Positions 1-4,919 of a stretch of DNA of 5,436 nt are shown here, piece by piece (the stretch's first letter is position 1; each line of letters opens with the position of its first letter). Source of the DNA: an uncultured bacterium (lineage in GTDB: Bacteria; Cyanobacteriota; Vampirovibrionia; Gastranaerophilales; Gastranaerophilaceae); the NCBI GenBank assembly GCA_946183815.1, contig CAMHDG010000125.1, positions 1 to 5,436 of the forward strand, written 5' to 3'. Under the pieces are notes generated by a model that was not told the DNA's origin, ran no database searches, and was given only the letters and a program-made list of their open reading frames with translations. The position numbers and the translations under genes were made by a program.

Positions 1-1740
1 TGCTTTCATACGTTTTTTACCACGTTTTTGTTTTTCGAGCAATTTACGTTTACGTGTGATATCACCACCGTAACATTTATCTAACACACTTTTTCTTAAG
101 GCTTTAATGTTAGTTCTTGCAATAACCCTTCCACCTATTGCTGCCTGAATAGGAACTTCAAACATTTGTCGAGGGATAATGGTTTTTAGTTTTTCCGTTA
201 ATTTCTGACCGACATAAAATGCGTTATCCTCGTGACAAATTACAGATAAAGCATCAACAATTTCGCCTGCAAGCATAACATCAAGTTTAACAAGTTTTGA
301 ACGCTTGTATTCCGCAAACTCATAGTCAAGGCTGGCATAACCTTTAGAGCGTGATTTTAACTGATCATAAAAATCTGTAATAACCTCCGATAGAGGTATA
401 TGGTAAACCAATTCCTGACGTACTTTATCAATATAGTGCATATTTATAAAAATGCCACGTTTAGACTGCGACAAGTCCATAAGTGTTCCCACAAACTCGT
501 TAGGCGTTATAATAGAAACTTTTACATAAGGTTCTTCAATAAAATCTCTGTATTGAGCAGGGGGTAAATTAGCCGGATTGTCAATCTCAACAATTTCGCC
601 GTTAGTTTTGTGAACTTTGTAGATTACAGACGGCGCTGTTGTTACGATAGATAAATCGTATTCTCTTTCTAACCTTTCCTGTGCGATTTCCATGTGTAAC
701 ATTCCTAAAAACCCGCAACGGAAACCAAACCCCAAAGCAGAGGAGGTTTCAGGTTCAAATGTTATACTGCTGTCGCTTAATTTAAGTTTCTCAAGAGATT
801 CTTTAAGTTCATGATAATCTTCATTATCAACCGGATAAAGTCCAGAAAATACCATAGGTAATGCCTCTTTATACCCTGGGAGTGCTTCAGATGCAGGTTT
901 ATCAACATTAATAACAGTATCACCCACAAACCTTGTAATCTCTTTTATAGACCCCGCAAAATAACCTACATCACCACAGGATAACTCTTTAACCTGAACC
1001 CTGTGGGGTGTCATATATCCAAGTTCTACAATTTCATACTCTTTTCCGGAAGCCATAAATTTAACTTTATCGCCAAGTCGCATCTTGCCATCCACTATTT
1101 TGAAGAAACAGAGCGTTCCTAAATATTGATCATACGCACTATCGAACACCAATGCTCTTAAAGGTTTTTCTGTTGTATCTTCAGGAGGCGGCATAAAGTT
1201 CACAATAGCCTCTAAAACTTCTTCAATATTTTCGCCTGTTTTAGCACTGACCGGAATAGCAAGGGATGCATCTATTCCCAAAACTTCTTCTATTTCCTGT
1301 TTTACGCCCTCGACATCTGCTGACGGCAAATCAATTTTATTAATAACAGGAATAATCTCTAAATCTTGTTCTGCCGCAAGATAAACATTTGCAAGCGTTT
1401 GTGCCTCAACCCCCTGAGTTGCATCAACTATCAAAAGAGCACCTTCGCACGCTGCAAGTGAACGTGAAACTTCATAAGAAAAATCTACGTGTCCGGGGGT
1501 ATCAATCAGGTTAAGAACGTAATCTTTTCCATCTTTTGCCTTATAATTCATACGTGCTGCGTTTAGTTTAATCGTAATCCCACGTTCTCTCTCAATATCC
1601 ATTGTATCAAGAAGTTGGTTTTGCATATCACGTTGGGCAATAGTACCCGTTGCCTCAAGCAATCTATCCGCCAGAGTAGACTTACCATGGTCTATGTGGG
1701 CAATTATACAAAAGTTTCTCACATTCTCTTTATATTTCAT
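1..1740 (-). CDS. lepA: Elongation factor 4 (LepA) GTPase, 3' end cut by window edge
   Basis: This is a ribosome-bound translational GTPase, described as a back-translocase or as a fidelity and initiation-biogenesis factor. It acts on the 70S ribosome in the cytoplasm and is partly membrane-associated in some bacteria. The frame is open for 580 codons from the ATG at 1740 to the left edge. The G-domain motifs are AHIDHGKS (residues 14-21), RERGITIK (51-58, switch I), DTPGH (80-84), NKID (134-137) and SAK (165-167). LepA-specific stretches follow, including [16 protein letters not shown] and, in the C-terminal domain, [23 protein letters not shown] and TypA lack this C-terminal domain. LepA proteins are about 600 residues and end some 20 residues after the KKRMK motif, so only the tail is missing. 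The ATG suits the family's N-terminus ([13 protein letters not shown] begins at residue 9). No Shine-Dalgarno precedes it, and a -10 box ends 6 bases upstream, pointing to a leaderless mRNA. A GTG at codon 7 is a less likely start. Confidence 0.97.
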   Translation of the reverse strand, partial: MKYKENVRNFCIIAHIDHGKSTLADRLLEATGTIAQRDMQNQLLDTMDIERERGITIKLNAARMNYKAKDGKDYVLNLIDTPGHVDFSYEVSRSLAACEGALLIVDATQGVEAQTLANVYLAAEQDLEIIPVINKIDLPSADVEGVKQEIEEVLGIDASLAIPVSAKTGENIEEVLEAIVNFMPPPEDTTEKPLRALVFDSAYDQYLGTLCFFKIVDGKMRLGDKVKFMASGKEYEIVELGYMTPHRVQVKELSCGDVGYFAGSIKEITRFVGDTVINVDKPASEALPGYKEALPMVFSGLYPVDNEDYHELKESLEKLKLSDSSITFEPETSSALGFGFRCGFLGMLHMEIAQERLEREYDLSIVTTAPSVIYKVHKTNGEIVEIDNPANLPPAQYRDFIEEPYVKVSIITPNEFVGTLMDLSQSKRGIFINMHYIDKVRQELVYHIPLSEVITDFYDQLKSRSKGYASLDYEFAEYKRSKLVKLDVMLAGEIVDALSVICHEDNAFYVGQKLTEKLKTIIPRQMFEVPIQAAIGGRVIARTNIKALRKSVLDKCYGGDITRKRKLLEKQKRGKKRMKA

Positions 1741-1746
1741 AATTTG

Positions 1747-1775
1747 ATTATAACATAAAGGTAAATTATTGTTTA
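1747..1775 (-). promoter_or_regulatory. lepA promoter with extended -10, predicted leaderless start
   Basis: On the minus strand a perfect TATAAT (1747-1752) is preceded directly by TGT (1753-1755), an extended -10. A TAAACA (1770-1775, 4 of 6 matches to TTGACA) lies upstream with a 17-base spacer. Six bases separate the -10 box from the ATG, so standard spacing puts the first transcribed base at the A of the start codon. This is inferred from sequence alone. The -35 hexamer lies inside one arm of the inverted repeat at 1761-1777. Confidence 0.7.
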
Positions 1776-1855
1776 TCGGGGGTAAATATATAAATCGTTA
1801 AAAGCCCCTCTACTTTGGAGAGATATATCTGCTTCGCAGATAGACAATAATTTAC
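1761..1855. repeat. 17-bp inverted repeat, arms 1761-1777 and 1839-1855
   Basis: The left arm GTAAATTATTGTTTATC is the reverse complement of the right arm GATAGACAATAATTTAC except at one position, which would be a G-U pair in plus-strand RNA. The 61 bases between the arms contain G-run and C-run patches (GGGGG at 1778-1782, CCCC near 1805-1808) and a complete small hairpin at 1826-1842. The left arm covers the lepA -35 box. It could be the terminal repeats of a small non-autonomous element or a cruciform-forming site. No coding sequence lies inside. Confidence 0.6.
1826..1842. repeat. Small perfect palindrome, 7-bp stem, TTC loop
   Basis: TATCTGC (1826-1832) and GCAGATA (1836-1842) are perfect reverse complements around the 3-base spacer TTC. 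No T-run follows on either strand, so it is not an intrinsic terminator. It is one of four short palindromes crowded between lepA and the zinc-ribbon gene. Confidence 0.6.
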
Positions 1856-1884
1856 GGTGCCTAGGTGATTAAGTGACTAAGCAA

Positions 1885-1901
1885 GCCGATTTCAAATCGG
1901 C
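1885..1901. repeat. Perfect palindrome inside the octamer stem, 8-bp arms
   Basis: GCCGATTT (1885-1892) and AAATCGGC (1894-1901) are perfect reverse complements around a single C. As a folded strand this would give about a 6-bp stem with a 5-base loop. It is followed by AATAAT, as is the related spacing after the 1826-1842 palindrome (ACAATAAT), suggesting repeated modular units. Confidence 0.6.
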
Positions 1902-1909
1902 AATAATAC

Positions 1910-1926
1910 TTTGGCTTTTAGCCAAA
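1910..1926. repeat. Perfect palindrome inside the octamer stem, 7-bp arms, TTT loop
   Basis: TTTGGCT (1910-1916) and AGCCAAA (1920-1926) are perfect reverse complements around TTT. It has the same architecture as the 1826-1842 palindrome, a 7-bp stem with a 3-base pyrimidine loop, but an unrelated stem sequence. Confidence 0.6.
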
Positions 1927-1976
1927 TTCTCTTAGTCACTCAGTCACCTAGTCACTTAATCACTTTTACAAATATC

Positions 1977-1993
1977 GGCTCACTACGTTCGCC
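1977..1993. repeat. Imperfect 17-base palindrome just after the zinc-ribbon stop codon
   Basis: GGCTCACTACGTTCGCC has GGC/GCC ends, a two-base mismatched step, an AC/GT inner pair and a TAC centre. It resembles the interrupted palindromes common in bacterial intergenic repeats. It lies 7 to 23 bases beyond the stop codon of the minus-strand gene. No T-run follows, so a terminator role is doubtful. Confidence 0.35.
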
Positions 1994-1999
1994 TCTAAA

Positions 2000-2227
2000 C
2001 TAATTAACCAATCCATTCCAGTCAAGGAATAAATAAACTGCAATACCTGCAATAATAAGTAAAAGAGCAAACCAAGTTACGCTTGCGAAAAGTTCAAACA
2101 TGCCGGCAAGACACCCTTGCTGTTCATTATTTTGAGGTTTTCTGTATGCCGGATCAACCCATTCCCCGCAATTCATACACTTTTTAGCATCATCTGGTAT
2201 TTCACCTTTGCAATATGGACAAAGCAT
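2000..2227 (-). CDS. Small zinc-ribbon protein with one C-terminal membrane helix
   Basis: This is a 75-residue protein of unknown function. The N-terminus has two knuckles, CPYC (residues 3-6) and CMNC (17-20), with KGEIPDDAKK between them. That is the compact four-cysteine zinc ribbon often placed at the N-terminus of small bacterial membrane proteins. A polar linker (about 25-38) leads to a hydrophobic helix at roughly 48-68, then a short DWNGLVN tail. With no signal peptide, the ribbon most likely faces the cytoplasm. A further cysteine (C39) sits just before the membrane segment. The start is secure: AAAGGAG lies 6 bases before the ATG. It follows mrnC by 72 bases on the same strand, so it may be transcribed from its own promoter, by read-through, or both. 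The ribbon could bind nucleic acid or a protein partner, but nothing here shows which. Confidence 0.85.
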   Translation of the reverse strand: MLCPYCKGEIPDDAKKCMNCGEWVDPAYRKPQNNEQQGCLAGMFELFASVTWFALLLIIAGIAVYLFLDWNGLVN

Positions 2228-2233
2228 CTATTA

Positions 2234-2240
2234 CTCCTTT
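2234..2240 (-). promoter_or_regulatory. Shine-Dalgarno site of the zinc-ribbon gene
   Basis: AAAGGAG followed by TAATAG and the ATG at 2227 is a strong ribosome binding site at ideal spacing. It contrasts with lepA and mrnC in the same window, which have none. Confidence 0.8.
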
Positions 2241-2261
2241 ATTTTTTTGTTTTATGTTATT

Positions 2262-2290
2262 AAAATACCACAATTTTCGGTATATTGCAA
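2262..2290 (-). promoter_or_regulatory. Possible promoter of the zinc-ribbon gene
   Basis: TTGCAA (2285-2290) and TATTTT (2262-2267) are separated by 17 bases on the minus strand, giving a start near 2255 and a leader of about 28 bases with the Shine-Dalgarno site inside. Both boxes are only partial matches, and the -10 overlaps the possible weak terminator at 2264-2282. Confidence 0.35.
2264..2282 (-). terminator. Possible weak terminator after mrnC
   Basis: On the minus strand ATACC and GGTAT form a 5-bp stem (6 with a G-T pair) around a 7-9 base loop, followed by TTTAAT. The stem is short and AT-rich and the T-run is broken, so it would stop transcription only partly, leaving room for read-through from mrnC into the zinc-ribbon gene. 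Confidence 0.3.
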
Positions 2291-2299
2291 AATATAATA

Positions 2300-2662
2300 T
2301 CAAATAAAAAATTCTGTTTTGATTTTTTCAATAATTTGAGAATATCTTTCTTTATCATGGAGATACCAAAACCCGATTAGTGCCTCAAAAGCCGTTGCCT
2401 GCCGATATTCAGACTGGTTATTTCTTCTGGCAATCGGAATAGGACAATTCCTCGCTCTGCGTGCCAGATCGTGTTCATCCTCAGTTAAATCAGAGTCTAT
2501 AAAATTAAGCATATCTGCTTGATATTTTGAGTTTACACGTTCGGTTGTTATTTTATGAAGATTTTTTAGGTTCTGCGTTTTGAAAACTGTATATTCTCTA
2601 ACGAATAATTCCCAGACCGCATCACCTATATGAGCATAATTTCTTAAATTCAATTCTTCCAT
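2300..2662 (-). CDS. mrnC: Mini-ribonuclease III
   Basis: This is a dimeric double-strand-specific endoribonuclease with an RNase III catalytic domain but no dsRNA-binding domain. In Bacillus subtilis it matures 23S rRNA ends, and cyanobacteria also carry it. Counting from the chosen start (120 residues), the signature AHIGDAVWELFVREY spans 10-24 with the catalytic-type Asp at 14. LHKITTERVNSKYQA (35-49) is the family's LHK...S.K.QA helix, RRARN (68-72) the conserved basic turn, and YRQATAFEALIGF (86-98) carries the catalytic Glu at 93. All expected active-site residues are present. The frame stays open to an ATG at 2692, but that codon touches the T-tract of the preceding terminator and has no ribosome site. 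The ATG at 2662 lies 7 bases after an extended -10 box and gives a family-like N-terminus, so I chose it. It would be translated from a leaderless mRNA. If 2692 were used, the protein would be 130 residues. Confidence 0.9.
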   Translation of the reverse strand: MEELNLRNYAHIGDAVWELFVREYTVFKTQNLKNLHKITTERVNSKYQADMLNFIDSDLTEDEHDLARRARNCPIPIARRNNQSEYRQATAFEALIGFWYLHDKERYSQIIEKIKTEFFI

Positions 2663-2669
2663 AGACACA

Positions 2670-2698
2670 ATTCTAGCATAAATAAAACCCATAAAAAA
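2670..2698 (-). promoter_or_regulatory. mrnC promoter with extended -10, leaderless start
   Basis: TAGAAT (2670-2675) is preceded directly by TGC (2676-2678), an extended -10. Only 7 bases (TGTGTCT) separate it from the ATG at 2662, so transcription should begin at or one base before the start codon. There is no good -35 box. The position is filled by the T-tract of the upstream terminator. The core TATGCTAGAAT closely matches the lepA core TATGTTATAAT. Confidence 0.6.
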
Positions 2699-2718
2699 AA
2701 CGGCAATTTCTCGCCGTT
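2693..2718 (-). terminator. Strong intrinsic terminator of the GGDEF/HD-GYP gene
   Basis: Read on the minus strand, AACGGCGA and TTGCCGTT form an 8-bp stem (one G-T pair) closed by a GAAA tetraloop (2699-2718), followed at once by six further Ts (2693-2698). It lies 60 bases after the stop codon at 2779-2781. It separates the cyclic-di-GMP gene from mrnC. Confidence 0.9.
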
Positions 2719-2778
2719 AAAATTTTATGTAGATAAATAAACACTATAACTTTTTTAAATTTATTCTTTTTGCTATCC

Positions 2779-4623
2779 CTAGATTTTACCAACCAGTGAT
2801 GGTGCAATCTGAATAAATTTAGTAACCAAATCGGCATCCCATTGTTTGCCCGCCCCTTGCAATAGTATATCGCAAGCGACATCAAGACCTAACCCTTTTC
2901 TGTACGGTCTGTCACTAACAAGAGCATGGAAAGCATCAGCGACAGCAACTATTTTTGCAGAAAGAGGAATTTCATCACCTTTCAGGTGCTCAGGATAACC
3001 TGTTCCGTCAACGTGTTCATGGTGATATTTTACAATAGGTATTAAATCTCTTAAAGATTCGTTTGGTTGTAACACTTTTTCAGCCCCGATAACAGGATGT
3101 TGTTTCATAATATTCCATTCTTCGTCTGATAATCTGTCAGGTTTTTTAAGAACATTTTCAGGGATACCGATTTTTCCGACATCGTGTAACAAAGCACCTA
3201 ATGAGATCCTTTCAACTTCATTTTCAGGTAAGTTTACTGCTCTTGCCAAGGCTTCGGAATATCTTGAAACTGATGTTGAATGACCTTTTGTGTATGGGTC
3301 TTTTGCATCAATAGCACCTGCTAATGATTTAGCAATTTCTTCCAGGTGGTTTTGAGAACTTATTTGTTCTGAATTGAATTTATGCAATAATTCTTCTTCA
3401 AAGTTAACTCCCATTTGAGCATGACGTTTAGAGATAATTTCTGCATACGATTTTAAAGCCACATCATCCCAGAAGTTAAAGTCGGCAGATGAGATAATAG
3501 CGGACATACCGTCTTTATAGCCTTTAGCCTGTGATATATACATTGCCTGTTCTGCTAAGATTAAGAGTTTTTCCTGTTCTTTAGCACATTCAGGATATGA
3601 TGCAATCCCAACAGATACTTTTACAGGTCCTACATCATCAACAAAACAGCAAGACAAACTGTATGTAATATATTCTGCGATATATTTTGCTTCTGATATA
3701 TCAGTTTTAGGTAAGATGATAGCAATTTCATCCCCGCCGTATCTGCCTGCGATATCAGATTTTCTTAAATTATTTTTAACTTTTTCAGCAACAAGTTTAA
3801 TAACCTCATCACCTTTAACGTGACCTAATTCTCTGTTAATTTTTGAAATATTGTTTACATCAAGCATAACAACAGAAAGTTCTGAATGATTATCTTCTGC
3901 ATTTTTAAGTTCTTTTGATAAACATTCCTGAAATCCCCTGTGGTTATATAATTGAGTTAAAGAGTCAGTGTTAAAGTGTTCTTGGCTCTTTTCTATCAAA
4001 CTCATATTATCCATGGTTAAGGCAACATAATTTGCGATAAAGTTATACAGTTTTTCTGATGGATCAACGTGTCTGTCAGCAATAAGCATCACACCAATAC
4101 ATTTATTGACTGAAATCATCGGGATAATACTGACTTTATGCCCTCTAAAGTACGCAATATTCAAGAAATCCACATTATCTTTAACAATAATTTTTCTTGT
4201 ATAAAAACATTGAGAAACAGGGTTTTCACTATCAGCCCCAAATATTTTTGAGGAATACACGTTTTCAGTTTTATCTATAAGTTTAAGATTTATGCATTTT
4301 GACGTTTCGTTAAAAAGACCAAACGCAGTAAATGAGCAGTTAAGGAATTGGGTTAAGACCTTATGAATTGCAAGATAAAAAGCATTAGCATCAGAAGATG
4401 CCGTAATTTCAGACAATTTATCAACCATAGTTTTATAATCGACATTTATTTTTTGAGGAACAGAAACATTAGCATTCAAAAACGATCTGCGAGGGGCAGA
4501 TGGTGCTGTTGCCAAAGAATTAACCTTTGCCACCAACTTTGCCGCAGAAAGAGGTGATGTCATAGCAGACTTATTATAAGAACTAACCTGTTCTTCACTT
4601 TTGTATGATTGACGTTGTTCCAA
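2779..4623 (-). CDS. GAF-GGDEF-HD-GYP bifunctional cyclic-di-GMP enzyme
   Basis: This soluble cytoplasmic signalling protein (614 residues from TTG) combines a cyclic-di-GMP synthase domain with a phosphodiesterase domain. A GAF-like sensor fills about 65-210. The GGDEF domain (about 215-375) has DSLTQLYNHRGF (220-231), the metal Asp at 255, guanine-contact-type Asn 263 and Asp 272 (GHVKGD), and GGDEI at 296-300 in place of GGDEF. An RxxD inhibitory site (R287, D290) sits the usual distance before it. The HD-GYP domain (about 425-614) has H448, LLHDVGKIGIP (478-488, HD at 480-481), H509, HHEHVDGTGYP (534-544), D563 and SDRPYR. Metal ligands and the GYP motif look intact, so both activities are plausible. 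Which dominates is unknown. The N-terminal 60 residues are low-complexity. The TTG at 4623 has AGGT 5 bases upstream and fits the promoter. An ATG at 4563 (codon 21) is a real alternative, as a TATAAT lies 9 bases before it. No membrane segment is seen. The ligand of the GAF domain cannot be told. Confidence 0.93.
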   Translation of the reverse strand: MEQRQSYKSEEQVSSYNKSAMTSPLSAAKLVAKVNSLATAPSAPRRSFLNANVSVPQKINVDYKTMVDKLSEITASSDANAFYLAIHKVLTQFLNCSFTAFGLFNETSKCINLKLIDKTENVYSSKIFGADSENPVSQCFYTRKIIVKDNVDFLNIAYFRGHKVSIIPMISVNKCIGVMLIADRHVDPSEKLYNFIANYVALTMDNMSLIEKSQEHFNTDSLTQLYNHRGFQECLSKELKNAEDNHSELSVVMLDVNNISKINRELGHVKGDEVIKLVAEKVKNNLRKSDIAGRYGGDEIAIILPKTDISEAKYIAEYITYSLSCCFVDDVGPVKVSVGIASYPECAKEQEKLLILAEQAMYISQAKGYKDGMSAIISSADFNFWDDVALKSYAEIISKRHAQMGVNFEEELLHKFNSEQISSQNHLEEIAKSLAGAIDAKDPYTKGHSTSVSRYSEALARAVNLPENEVERISLGALLHDVGKIGIPENVLKKPDRLSDEEWNIMKQHPVIGAEKVLQPNESLRDLIPIVKYHHEHVDGTGYPEHLKGDEIPLSAKIVAVADAFHALVSDRPYRKGLGLDVACDILLQGAGKQWDADLVTKFIQIAPSLVGKI

Positions 4624-4640
4624 AATTTACCTACACATTT

Positions 4641-4646
4641 ATTATA
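4641..4646 (-). promoter_or_regulatory. -10 box of the GGDEF/HD-GYP gene
   Basis: There is a perfect TATAAT on the minus strand. Transcription would start near 4634, giving an 11-base leader with AGGT (a partial Shine-Dalgarno) at its 5' end before the TTG. The -35 position holds only a poor match (TTCTTT with a 17-base spacer). Confidence 0.5.
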
Positions 4647-4780
4647 CTATATATAACGTATAAAAAGAAGAGAAATTGCCTAATTTTGTTTCAAATGTTA
4701 ACAAGAATTAATATTTTTCATAATGTTTAATACTGCTAAAAACGTGCTGATAGTTGGATATTCAAGTACGAATAAAAATT

Positions 4781-4789
4781 TGATATACT
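4781..4789 (+). promoter_or_regulatory. Extended -10 promoter candidate for fba
   Basis: TGATATACT is a TGn extension directly before TATACT (5 of 6 to consensus). A poor -35 (TTCAAG, 4761-4766) lies 17 bases upstream. Transcription would begin near 4796, leaving an untranslated leader of about 124 bases. A closer start is possible (for example TATAGT at 4872-4877) but lacks good partner boxes. Confidence 0.45.
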
Positions 4790-4856
4790 ATATATGACAA
4801 TTTTTTTGTTAGTTTTTCTGTGTGTCAGACTTAAATTAAAGAATAATTTTTAGTTG

Positions 4857-4873
4857 TAAACAAACCATGTTTA
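4857..4873. promoter_or_regulatory. Dyad TAAACA-N5-TGTTTA upstream of fba, possible operator
   Basis: The six-base arms at 4857-4862 and 4868-4873 are perfect reverse complements around AACCA. One further compatible pair (4855/4875) lies beyond a mismatch. The centre is about 55 bases before the fba start codon. It may be a regulator site or a weak leader hairpin. I cannot assign a regulator. Confidence 0.25.
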
Positions 4874-4906
4874 TAGTAATTTAAGAATTGCAGACGTAGT
4901 ATAAAG

Positions 4907-4913
4907 AAGGAGG
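4907..4913 (+). promoter_or_regulatory. Shine-Dalgarno site of fba
   Basis: AAGGAGG followed by CTTATA and the ATG at 4920 is a near-perfect ribosome binding site at optimal spacing, as expected for a highly expressed glycolytic enzyme. It fixes the start codon. Confidence 0.9.
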
Positions 4914-4919
4914 CTTATA

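Larger units (their letters stand above)
1857..1963. repeat. Modular palindromic element: octamer-built stem around two hairpins
   Basis: The left arm (1857-1881) is three 8-base units, GTGCCTAG, GTGATTAA and GTGACTAA, plus a G. The right arm (1931-1963) read on the minus strand is four such units, GTGATTAA, GTGACTAG, GTGACTGA and GTGACTAA, plus a G. Bases 1857-1881 pair with 1931-1955 over 25 positions with only two mismatches (1860/1952 and 1871/1941) and one G-T pair (1869/1943). The 49 bases between the arms carry two separate hairpins (1885-1901 and 1910-1926), so one strand would fold as a long stem with two branches. No open reading frame of note and no T-run fits a terminator. It looks like a REP/MITE-type repeat; its family is unknown to me. 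Confidence 0.75.
4624..4919. other. Divergent intergenic region, 296 bases
   Basis: This AT-rich stretch separates the leftward cyclic-di-GMP gene from the rightward fba. It holds promoter signals for both, two exact copies of TATACTATATAT (4643-4654 and 4784-4795), a TAAACA/TGTTTA dyad (4857-4862 and 4868-4873), and a weak AT-only hairpin (AAATTA 4833-4838 with TAATTT 4844-4849). I see no open reading frame worth calling, no tRNA and no recognised riboswitch. Confidence 0.7.

Noticed and set aside
1..1740. EF-G or TypA instead of LepA
   Set aside because: The domain after the G domain and the C-terminal stretch ending in GKKRMK are LepA-specific.
1885..1926. Intrinsic terminator for the zinc-ribbon gene
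   Set aside because: The hairpins are perfect, but no T-run follows them on the minus strand.
1857..1955. tRNA-like fold because of a stem with two inner hairpins
   Set aside because: The outer stem is far too long (25 positions), and there is no T-loop GTTC/GATTC pattern or anticodon-arm geometry.
1857..1963. CRISPR-like or tandem repeat array
   Set aside because: The repeats are 8 bases long, adjacent and inverted between arms, with no regular spacers. This is a palindrome, not an array.
2673..2885. Leftward open frame of 70 codons across the end of the cyclic-di-GMP gene
   Set aside because: It overlaps the conserved HD-GYP C-terminus in another frame and runs through the intrinsic terminator into mrnC. 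It has no recognisable domain.
4363..4557. Rightward open frame of 64 codons
   Set aside because: It lies wholly antisense to the N-terminal part of the cyclic-di-GMP gene. Its translation is rich in Arg, Cys and Ile without a domain, and it has no convincing ribosome site.
4857..4873. Assignment of the fba dyad to a named regulator such as Rex or CcpA
   Set aside because: The half-sites only loosely resemble those consensus sequences, and no regulator gene is in view.
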